From Chitinophagaceae bacterium UBA3961 (GTDB lineage: Bacteria > Bacteroidota > Bacteroidia > Chitinophagales > Chitinophagaceae), in assembly GCA_002385265.1 (NCBI GenBank), contig DGDD01000252.1, positions 1 to 6,442 of the forward strand: a stretch of DNA of 6,442 nt. Direction: 5' to 3'. Positions 1-4,499 of the stretch are shown piece by piece (the stretch's first letter is position 1; each line of letters opens with the position of its first letter). The notes beneath the pieces are model-generated. The model was given only the letters and a program-made list of their open reading frames with translations. It had not been told where the DNA came from and did no database searches. The position numbers and the translations under genes are program-made.

Positions 1-1
1 A

Positions 2-1228
2 TCACATAAAACTGGTGCCACTATTGTATTTGGGCCTACTGCAGCTCCGGCCTATAAGGCACACATCGCAGAAGATCATGAACTGTTCAAGCTAGGCGAT
101 GTTTACATTAAGCTACTCCATACGCCAGGTCATACCATGGAAAGTAGTTGCTTTCTATTAATAGATGAAAATGGGAAAGAGAACAGCATCTTTACCGGCG
201 ACACATTGTTTATTGGAGATGTTGGCAGACCCGATCTTGTTCAAAAGGTTAAAAAAGAAATTACCCCTGAGCTATTGGCAAGAAAACTATACAACAGTTT
301 GCACACTCAAATAATGCCTCTGGCCAACGAAGTAATTGTATATCCGGGTCATGGCGCCGGTAGTGCCTGCGGTAAAAGCATGAGCAAGGAAACGATTGAC
401 ACACTTGGCCACCAAAAGGCAACCAATTATGCCTTGAATCCCGCTTTAACGGAGGATGAATTTGTTAAACAAGTTACAGAAGGTCTGGTTGCTCCTCCAC
501 AATACTTTCCTACCAACGTTTTGATGAATGTTAGAGGAGGAATCTTAAGTATTGAAGAAATCTCAAAACGAGGCACTACCCCACTGTCGATCACTGATTT
601 CCTGACAGCTCAAGAAAGCTTAAATGCACTTGTGTTGGATACGCGTTCCAAAGAAGCGTATGCACATGCGCATATTCCGGGATCTTGGTTTATTGGATTG
701 GACGATCAATTTGCACCTTGGGCCGGTGCGTTGATTACTGATATGGAACAACCCATTCTTTTGATAACAGAGCCTGGAAGAGAGGAGGAAGCCGTTGTAA
801 GGTTGGCTAGGGTTGGTTATGATTATACACTCGGTTATTTGCAAGGTGGAATGGAAGCATGGACGGTAGCAGGTAAACCAATAGCCGGTTTAGAAGAAAT
901 AACTCCTGAATCCTTTGCGCAATCATTTGAAAGTTTGCCTGTTGGCGCTACTGTACTTGATGTTAGAAGAAACAGTGAGTACGAACGTGAACACATTCTT
1001 GGTGTTCAGAATTTCCCGCTCGATTTTATTCATCAGAATCTTTCTCAGCTTGATCCAGATAAAACCTATTACGTGCATTGTGCCGGAGGTTATAGGTCCG
1101 TGATCGCTTGTTCTATTCTATTGGAAAGAGGGTTTAAAAAAGTGATCAATATAAAAGGAGGTTTCAACAAGCTAAAAACAACCGGGCTACCCCTGAGTGC
1201 CTATAAAATTCTACATACAGAGTTATAA
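2..1228 (+). CDS. CstB-like persulfide dioxygenase / double-rhodanese fusion (5' partial)
   Basis: The reading frame is open from base 2 to the TAA at 1226-1228; the true start lies upstream, so roughly the first 70 residues are missing, including the expected HxHxDH motif. Visible parts, numbered from base 2: the rest of a metallo-beta-lactamase domain with HTPGHT (His44) and FTGDTLF (Asp67), which match the second and third iron ligands of ETHE1-type persulfide dioxygenases, and VYPGHG (His117). A first rhodanese-like domain (about 195-290) has Thr256 where the catalytic Cys should be and is probably inactive. A second rhodanese domain (about 300-403) has a complete CAGGYRS loop with Cys360. 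The order dioxygenase, pseudo-rhodanese, active rhodanese is that of Staphylococcus CstB, which oxidises persulfides and transfers sulfane sulfur to give thiosulfate. No signal peptide can be judged. The gene converges on a thioredoxin gene and ends in a shared terminator. Confidence 0.93.
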   Translation, partial: SHKTGATIVFGPTAAPAYKAHIAEDHELFKLGDVYIKLLHTPGHTMESSCFLLIDENGKENSIFTGDTLFIGDVGRPDLVQKVKKEITPELLARKLYNSLHTQIMPLANEVIVYPGHGAGSACGKSMSKETIDTLGHQKATNYALNPALTEDEFVKQVTEGLVAPPQYFPTNVLMNVRGGILSIEEISKRGTTPLSITDFLTAQESLNALVLDTRSKEAYAHAHIPGSWFIGLDDQFAPWAGALITDMEQPILLITEPGREEEAVVRLARVGYDYTLGYLQGGMEAWTVAGKPIAGLEEITPESFAQSFESLPVGATVLDVRRNSEYEREHILGVQNFPLDFIHQNLSQLDPDKTYYVHCAGGYRSVIACSILLERGFKKVINIKGGFNKLKTTGLPLSAYKILHTEL

Positions 1229-1267
1229 AATAATCCACCTCGAGTTAATCCGTTTTCAAAATGAAAA

Positions 1268-1310
1268 CATAACAAAAAGAGCGTTCCAAATGAACGCTCT
1301 TTTTGTTATG
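1268..1310. terminator. Bidirectional intrinsic terminator between convergent genes
   Basis: Arms 1268-1286 and 1292-1310 are perfectly complementary over 19 bp, with a 5-nt loop (CAAAT). The centre of the stem is AGAGCGTTC/GAACGCTCT, flanked by A5 on one side and T5 on the other, so either strand gives a hairpin with a U-rich 3' side. It lies 39 nt behind the stop of the persulfide dioxygenase gene and 19 nt beyond the stop of the thioredoxin gene read on the opposite strand, the expected place for a terminator shared by two convergent units. Confidence 0.9.
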
Positions 1311-1329
1311 CATTGATTTCTTTTTTGAA

Positions 1330-1842
1330 TTATTTTGAAAGTAGCCTTTTGTAACCGCCTGTGTTGTAGTTCTCGGCTCCATCAATTTTCTTGATCAATT
1401 TTCCGTCTTTATTGAAAATAAATGTTGCAGGAATCCCTTGTACGTTGAATAATTCGGGAAGATTTCCCATGGGATAATACGCAGGTACTTTGATATTTTT
1501 TTCACTCAACCATTGAAGTGAGTTCATAAAGTCGTCATCAATTGCCAGCATTACAAAAGTTGCCTTCGATGCATCAACAGATGAATACAAGGATGCGAGC
1601 GACGGCATTTCAGCTTTGCAAGGTGGACACCAGCTCGCCCAGATATTCACCAACACGTTTTTACCCTTCAGTGATTTTAGATTGACCACTTTCCCACTAG
1701 CATCTTTCACTTCAAAATCAGGCAATTCAGGAGCCGACGCATCTACGTTAACAACGATGTCTTCCGAGCTATCGGGCGTGTTGCTTTTACATGATCCCAA
1801 ACTTATCAAAGCGATGCCTGCAATGAGAGTAAACTTATTCAT
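1330..1842 (-). CDS. TlpA-like thioredoxin-fold lipoprotein (thiol-disulfide oxidoreductase)
   Basis: A 170-residue protein with a short signal sequence ending in the lipobox L15-G-S-C18, so it is probably a lipoprotein anchored in the envelope. The mature part is an AhpC/TSA/TlpA-type thioredoxin domain: NIWASWCPPCK carries the redox pair Cys72-Pro-Pro-Cys75, and GIPATFIF carries the cis-proline Pro138 that faces the active site. Such proteins reduce disulfides in the periplasm, for example in cytochrome c maturation or in repair of oxidised thiols; the exact partner is not visible. I chose the ATG at 1842 because it gives a normal-length lipoprotein signal; an in-frame ATG at 1869 would add nine residues but falls inside a terminator stem. 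The gene follows the rhodanese/membrane-protein genes in the same direction, but a terminator hairpin separates it from them, so it may be expressed partly on its own. Confidence 0.92.
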   Translation of the reverse strand: MNKFTLIAGIALISLGSCKSNTPDSSEDIVVNVDASAPELPDFEVKDASGKVVNLKSLKGKNVLVNIWASWCPPCKAEMPSLASLYSSVDASKATFVMLAIDDDFMNSLQWLSEKNIKVPAYYPMGNLPELFNVQGIPATFIFNKDGKLIKKIDGAENYNTGGYKRLLSK

Positions 1843-1855
1843 TCGGTTCGATTTT

Positions 1856-1896
1856 AAAAAAACACCCATGAGTGCTCTGCAAAGATACTCATGGGT
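1856..1896 (-). terminator. Intrinsic terminator just before the thioredoxin start
   Basis: Arms ACCCATGAGT (1864-1873) and ACTCATGGGT (1887-1896) pair perfectly over 10 bp. The interior can add three pairs closed by a GCAA loop (1876-1885). On the minus strand the stem is followed by G and then seven T (1862-1856). It begins 20 nt behind the stop of the small membrane protein gene at 1917, so it should end the rhodanese operon, and its T-run ends 13 nt before the thioredoxin ATG. Confidence 0.8.
1880..1887 (-). promoter_or_regulatory. Possible -7 element of a thioredoxin-gene promoter
   Basis: The minus strand reads TATCTTTG, an exact match to the Bacteroidota -7 consensus TAnnTTTG, about 38 nt before the thioredoxin ATG. 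No good TTG -33 element is present at 17-23 nt upstream; the nearest candidates are TTTC or TTAA. The box lies within the loop and inner arm of the terminator hairpin, so promoter and terminator would share the same bases. Confidence 0.35.
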
Positions 1897-1916
1897 TCAC
1901 TAAAGTTAAGAAATGT

Positions 1917-2102
1917 TTACAGATCTCCCTGTTCAATACATCTTTTTGGCTTCAAAAAACCTGTTAAAAAAATAACCAAGCCAAATAAAATGGCGGGCCA
2001 AGCCCCCTTTTCGTAAAACCAAATTCCGGTTGTTATGAAGAACGTTCCTAACAACCAGCGTAAAATTCGGCTGAACCAAGTTATTTGTTGTTCCACTGTC
2101 AT
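1917..2102 (-). CDS. Small DUF2892-like (YgaP-type) inner membrane protein
   Basis: A 61-residue protein with two predicted membrane helices (about 14-30 and 34-50) joined by a short turn (YEKGAWP), then a basic, Cys-containing tail KPKRCIE with Cys55. The shape and the TGF(L)KPKRC ending resemble the DUF2892/YgaP membrane domain, which in some bacteria is fused to a rhodanese; here a separate rhodanese is encoded two genes upstream in the same direction. A role as membrane partner for sulfur transfer is inference. It lies 79 nt downstream of the preceding membrane protein gene and is followed by an intrinsic terminator, so it is probably the last gene of that operon. I see no recognisable ribosome binding site. 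Confidence 0.75.
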   Translation of the reverse strand: MTVEQQITWFSRILRWLLGTFFITTGIWFYEKGAWPAILFGLVIFLTGFLKPKRCIEQGDL

Positions 2103-2181
2103 CGTTTAAAAGAGGTTTTATCAATCAACTAATGTTTGCGACGCCTTTACTTTTTAAGGCCTGTACCCTATTTGATTCTAT

Positions 2182-2412
2182 TCAAAGCTCCTCGAATTCC
2201 ACTTTTTCTTCCGACTTTACACTTCTAGTAGGTACCGAACAGCCCGAAGGGCCGCAACATCCAATATTGAACAAAGCGGTAGCGGCTAATAGAAACCCGA
2301 TTAGAATTACCGGAAAATCGTGTTGAACAATGCCCTGAACTGCAATCGCCAATGCCAAAGCCATCCGAAGGATTCTTGCAAAATGCCAGCCTGTGAAAAG
2401 TACCTGTTTCAT
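2182..2412 (-). CDS. Small two-helix membrane protein with GCCGPSGC motif (DUF2892-like)
   Basis: A 76-residue protein: a short N-terminal stretch with Arg13 and Arg16, two hydrophobic segments (about 14-31 and 33-49), then the Cys-rich turn G51-C-C-G-P-S-G-C58 and an acidic tail. The Cys cluster just after the second helix, on one face of the membrane, could hold a metal or accept sulfane sulfur; this is inferred from the residues. I know similar proteins in Bacteroidota beside rhodanese genes. The ATG at 2412 lies one base after the TAA of the rhodanese gene (TAA-T-ATG), which implies translational coupling and supports this start over a longer frame from 2502 that would run inside the rhodanese gene. 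Function is not established. Confidence 0.8.
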   Translation of the reverse strand: MKQVLFTGWHFARILRMALALAIAVQGIVQHDFPVILIGFLLAATALFNIGCCGPSGCSVPTRSVKSEEKVEFEEL

Positions 2413-2413
2413 A

Positions 2414-2722
2414 TTAACTAATTTTAGATGCGAGTGAAATCCATGGTCCGCCGTTGTAGACTTCCAATCCTGCATTTGCGAGAACTGATTTTGCCTTCCC
2501 ACTTCTTGCTCCGCTTCTACACACTGTTATAATAGGCTTGCCTGTCTTTTTCAACTCACTTACTTTTGATGAAAGCTGATCTAGAGGAATATTTCTTGCG
2601 CCTTTTACAGAGCCAGATTTGAATTCACCATTGGAACGTACGTCAATAATGATGGCTCCTCTGTTCAATACAGATTGAAAATCGACCGGTTTTCCAAACA
2701 AACTTTTTAAAATAGAGAACAT
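2414..2722 (-). CDS. Single-domain rhodanese-like sulfurtransferase
   Basis: A 102-residue protein consisting of one rhodanese domain. It shows the IIDVR motif (Asp27, Arg29), GARNIPLDQL after it, and a canonical six-residue active-site loop starting at Cys68 (C-R-S-G-A-R-S). The Cys forms a persulfide during transfer of sulfane sulfur from thiosulfate or a low-molecular-weight persulfide to an acceptor. No signal peptide is seen, so it should act in the cytoplasm, possibly docked to the membrane protein encoded next. I took ATG 2722 because MFSILKSLFGK is a typical beginning for these small rhodaneses and the extension to 2836 adds non-conserved sequence running into the control region. It is the first gene of the minus-strand operon, with a 5' leader holding an inverted repeat. 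Confidence 0.92.
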   Translation of the reverse strand: MFSILKSLFGKPVDFQSVLNRGAIIIDVRSNGEFKSGSVKGARNIPLDQLSSKVSELKKTGKPIITVCRSGARSGKAKSVLANAGLEVYNGGPWISLASKIS

Positions 2723-2740
2723 AATAATAATTTTTAAAGT

Positions 2741-2774
2741 TTCCCGGAATTGATCTTGCAACCGCATCCGGGAA
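2741..2774 (-). promoter_or_regulatory. Inverted repeat in the rhodanese operon leader
   Basis: TTCCCGGA (2741-2748) and TCCGGGAA (2767-2774) are exact inverted repeats of 8 bp with an 18-nt spacer, 18 nt upstream of the rhodanese ATG. In RNA it would form a GC-rich stem close to the start; in DNA it could be an operator. The spacer contains CTTGCAACCG (2755-2764), which recurs just before the HAD gene start at 2891-2900. There is no T-run after the stem on the minus strand, so it is not an ordinary terminator. Confidence 0.5.
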
Positions 2775-2782
2775 TGAACATA

Positions 2783-2790
2783 CCAAATTG
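2783..2790 (-). promoter_or_regulatory. Possible -7 element of the rhodanese operon
   Basis: The minus strand reads TCAATTTG, seven of eight positions matching TAnnTTTG (second position differs). It lies about 60 nt before the rhodanese ATG, and the CRP-type dyad is centred roughly 50 nt further upstream, a position from which an activator could contact RNA polymerase. No clear -33 TTG is found at the right spacing, so this is tentative. Confidence 0.25.
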
Positions 2791-2829
2791 ATAGCACTGT
2801 AAAATTCAGCATTGAGAAGCTGAAAAACA

Positions 2830-2843
2830 GTGACATATATCAC
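2830..2843. promoter_or_regulatory. CRP/FNR-type operator in the divergent control region
   Basis: GTGA-CATATA-TCAC: a 4-bp inverted repeat with a 6-bp spacer, the same arrangement as the CRP consensus TGTGA-N6-TCACA, including the outer A on the right side. It sits roughly midway between the rhodanese start (2722) and the HAD start (2902), and the second gene of the HAD unit encodes a Crp/Fnr-family protein. Binding by that protein, and control of both units, is inferred from these facts. A second dyad of the same geometry, TTTCA-CATTGC-TGAAA, lies 4 nt away at 2848-2863, and TTCAGC/GCTGAA at 2805-2824 is a third inverted repeat nearby. Confidence 0.5.
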
Positions 2844-2864
2844 ATGCTTTCACATTGCTGAAAA

Positions 2865-2895
2865 TTGGCATTCTCCCCCTTGAATAGTACCTTGC
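2865..2895 (+). promoter_or_regulatory. Possible promoter of the HAD-Crp unit
   Basis: TTG at 2865-2867, a 20-nt spacer, then TACCTTG at 2888-2894, close to the TTG-N17-23-TAnnTTTG pattern of Bacteroidota but one T short in the -7 box. Transcription would begin within a few bases of the ATG at 2902, giving a very short or nearly leaderless mRNA. The CRP-type dyad would then be centred around -60, an activator position. Confidence 0.35.
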
Positions 2896-2901
2896 AACCG
2901 T

Positions 2902-3552
2902 ATGATAAAAGGATTTGTTTTCGATCTCAATGGCACTATGATCGATGATATGGAGTACCATATCAAAGCTTGGCATCGAATTCTCAATGATTTAGGTGCA
3001 TCAATTAGTTTAGAGCGAATGAAAGAGGAATGCTATGGCAAGAATCATGAATTACTTGAGCGCATATTTCCAGGCAGGTTTACCTATGAGGAAAAAGACG
3101 CTATGAGTTACGAAAAAGAAAAGGCGTATCAAGCCGCTTTTCGCCCTCAATTAAAATTACTCCCAGGTTTAGAATCGTTTATCAAAGAAGCTTTTGATAG
3201 AGGTATAAAAATGAGTATCGGTTCCGCTGCCATCATGTTCAATATCGATTTTGTACTTGATGGATTGAACATACGTCCTTATTTTCATACGCTGGTTAGC
3301 GCCGATGATGTAAGTTCGAGCAAACCAAACCCCGAAACCTTTTTGAAATGTGCGGCCGGAATGGGCTTACAACCGGAAGAGTGTTTGGTTTTTGAAGATG
3401 CTCCTAAAGGTGTTTTATGTGCTCAAAATGCCGGCATGAAATGCATTGTAATTAAAGGCATTCATACAGAAGAAGAGTTTGCAGATTTGAAAAACATTAC
3501 TGAGTATATTGATGACTACACACAAGTTTCAATAGACAGTCTACTAGTTTAA
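2902..3552 (+). CDS. HAD-superfamily hydrolase, beta-phosphoglucomutase-like subfamily
   Basis: A 216-residue cytoplasmic HAD protein with all four motifs. Motif I is FDLNGT (nucleophile Asp8), motif II has Ser108 in SIGSAA, motif III is SSKPNPE with Lys141, motif IV is VFEDAPKG with Glu165 and Asp166. The cap region between motifs I and II is helical (about 15-85), and the EYHIKAW segment with His20 closely resembles Lactococcus beta-phosphoglucomutase (EYHFRAW), placing it in that subfamily of sugar-phosphate mutases and phosphatases. The second Asp of the usual DxDGT, the general acid/base, is replaced by Asn10, which argues against standard mutase chemistry or for a changed mechanism or substrate. 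The substrate is not readable from the sequence. The stop codon abuts the ATG of the Crp/Fnr gene with no gap, so both are one transcription and translation unit. Confidence 0.9.
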   Translation: MIKGFVFDLNGTMIDDMEYHIKAWHRILNDLGASISLERMKEECYGKNHELLERIFPGRFTYEEKDAMSYEKEKAYQAAFRPQLKLLPGLESFIKEAFDRGIKMSIGSAAIMFNIDFVLDGLNIRPYFHTLVSADDVSSSKPNPETFLKCAAGMGLQPEECLVFEDAPKGVLCAQNAGMKCIVIKGIHTEEEFADLKNITEYIDDYTQVSIDSLLV

Positions 3553-4128
3553 ATGGAATTACTACTTCACACTTTTTCAAAGCATATCAATATCACGGAG
3601 CAAGAGCTTACGGTTGTACTGAATCGTATGCGCAAGAAAACGGTCAAAAAGAAGCAATACCTTTTGCAGGCTGATCAGGTGGCAAAAGATGCAGCTTTTG
3701 TAGTTTCCGGGTGCTTACGTTCTTATTCCATTGACGATAACGGATTTGAACACATCCTTCAGTTTGCGCCGCCGGGTTGGTGGATCACAGATATGTTTAG
3801 CTTTATCAGTGAGCAACCCGGGAACCTGTTTATAGATGCTATTGAAAACACAGAGCTATTGTTATTAAGCAGAAAAGATCAATTAGCGTTGTTTGATGAA
3901 TTGCCAAAGCTGGAGCGCTATTTTAGAATTGTGACTGAAAAGTCATTGGTCAACAGTCGCCAGAGGTTAGTCGAAAATTTAAGTCTTACCGCCAAAGAGC
4001 GCTACGAACGATTTTGCAACATCTACCCCACCCTAATAAATACACTGCCGCAAAAACAAATCGCAAGTTTTATTGGGGTAACTCCTGAATTTCTAAGTAA
4101 GATGAAAAGTCAATGGCTGAAAGGTTAG
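3553..4128 (+). CDS. Crp/Fnr-family transcriptional regulator
   Basis: A 191-residue protein. Residues about 15-120 form a cyclic-nucleotide-binding-like beta barrel, with the segment FVVSGCLRSYSIDDNGFEHILQF common to Bacteroidota Crp-type regulators, then a dimerisation helix (about 122-150) and a C-terminal helix-turn-helix in which QKQIASFIGVTPEFLSKMKS (167-186) is the DNA-binding unit. The barrel lacks the RxA phosphate-binding cassette of true CRP, and the four Cys needed for an FNR iron-sulfur cluster are missing; only Cys54 and Cys155 are present. The signal is therefore unknown; with sulfur genes beside it a thiol- or persulfide-based switch is possible but unproven. A CRP-type dyad lies in the control region upstream of its unit, so autoregulation is plausible. 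Start codon directly follows the HAD stop. Confidence 0.92.
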   Translation: MELLLHTFSKHINITEQELTVVLNRMRKKTVKKKQYLLQADQVAKDAAFVVSGCLRSYSIDDNGFEHILQFAPPGWWITDMFSFISEQPGNLFIDAIENTELLLLSRKDQLALFDELPKLERYFRIVTEKSLVNSRQRLVENLSLTAKERYERFCNIYPTLINTLPQKQIASFIGVTPEFLSKMKSQWLKG

Positions 4129-4154
4129 TTGATCAAATTGTTATAGTAGGCATT

Positions 4155-4172
4155 AGGCCTTAGGCTTTTTTT
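4155..4172 (+). terminator. Weak intrinsic terminator after the Crp/Fnr gene
   Basis: AGGCC-TTA-GGCTT can pair as a short stem (three G-C pairs, one G-T, one A-T) followed by a T-run ending at 4172; the unpaired seven-T tract is 4166-4172. It lies 26 nt behind the stop codon. The stem is short, so termination would be modest. Confidence 0.35.
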
Positions 4173-4174
4173 GA

Positions 4175-4211
4175 CCACAGATTCGCACAGTTTTGAACGG
4201 ATTTACACAAA
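4175..4211. repeat. Intergenic 'CCACAGATT...CACAG' phased repeat
   Basis: CACAG occurs at 4176-4180 and 4186-4190, then ACGGATTT from 4197 and ACACAAATT from 4205, giving a near 10-nt period of degenerate units. From memory, sequences of the pattern ACCACAGATT-CACAGATT recur in intergenic DNA of many bacterial phyla without known function. It opens a stretch of 371 bp (4129-4499) without a credible gene. Confidence 0.45.
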
Positions 4212-4253
4212 TTGGTCTCCAATATTCAACTTGTCCGATTGTTTGTATTTGAA

Positions 4254-4326
4254 CCGCGGCGGCGCAGCGATCGCAGCGGCTTCGCAACGCGGGACTAAAA
4301 TTTACTTTGCTTCGCTCAGTAAATTT
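4254..4326. repeat. GC-rich 26-mer repeat followed by a 9-bp hairpin
   Basis: Bases 4254-4279 match 6336-6361 at 24 of 26 positions (differences at 4258 and 4271), and contain the 8-bp palindrome GCGATCGC. After it, AAATTTACT (4298-4306) and AGTAAATTT (4318-4326) form a perfect 9-bp stem with an 11-nt loop (TTGCTTCGCTC). The composition is far more GC-rich than the flanking AT-rich DNA. An open frame crosses the area but resembles no protein, so I regard it as a non-coding repeat element. Confidence 0.6.
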
Positions 4327-4359
4327 CAGCCTCCTCTAAACTTCAATCAACCTGACTGC

Positions 4360-4410
4360 CGGCTGTTTCATTATTAATTATTACTTATTAATTATTAATT
4401 ACCCCCCCCC
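4360..4410. repeat. AT-rich direct repeats and C9 tract
   Basis: CGGCTGTTTCAT-ATTAA begins at 4360 and recurs with one mismatch at 6308. TTATTAATTATTA occurs twice, at 4371-4383 and 4385-4397, and the overlapping 13-mer TTAATTATTAATT (4388-4400) recurs exactly at 6290-6302. A run of nine C follows (4402-4410). These modules appear in a different order in the second intergenic region, so they look like shuffled pieces of repeat elements. Confidence 0.6.
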
Positions 4411-4448
4411 TCTTAACCTAGATTAACTTTTTTTCTTGACCTACATTA

Positions 4449-4480
4449 TTGGAACAAGCATGAAAATCAACGCAAATTTG
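4449..4480 (+). promoter_or_regulatory. Likely promoter of the pirin-YceI unit
   Basis: TTG at 4449-4451, a 21-nt spacer and CAAATTTG at 4473-4480, seven of eight positions of the Bacteroidota -7 box TAnnTTTG. It gives a 5' leader of about 10-15 nt before the ATG at 4500. A TTGACC at 4437 has no matching sigma70 -10 box and is less likely. Confidence 0.4.
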
Positions 4481-4499
4481 TGGTATAAATTAAACGATT

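Noticed and set aside
1616..1903. Plus-strand open frame antisense to the thioredoxin gene
   Set aside because: The minus strand encodes a complete TlpA-like protein with lipobox and WCPPC; the plus frame is a by-product of its codon use.
2143..2160. GCCTT/AAGGC inverted repeat between the two small membrane protein genes as a terminator
   Set aside because: Only 5 bp with an 8-nt loop and no T-run after it on the minus strand; too weak to call.
2414..2836. Longer start for the rhodanese at 2836
   Set aside because: The extra 38 residues are not rhodanese-like, and they would cover the leader inverted repeat and part of the CRP-type dyad; ATG 2722 gives the standard small rhodanese.
4171..4377. 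Open frame of 68 codons on the plus strand across the intergenic repeats
   Set aside because: Its translation is a reading of the CCACAGATT and GC-rich repeats, has no recognisable domain and no plausible ribosome binding or promoter; parts of its DNA recur as non-coding repeats at 6290-6371.
4437..4465. TTGACC as a sigma70 -35 box for the pirin gene
   Set aside because: No TATAAT-like box at 16-18 nt downstream; the TTG-N21-CAAATTTG pair fits the Bacteroidota promoter type better.
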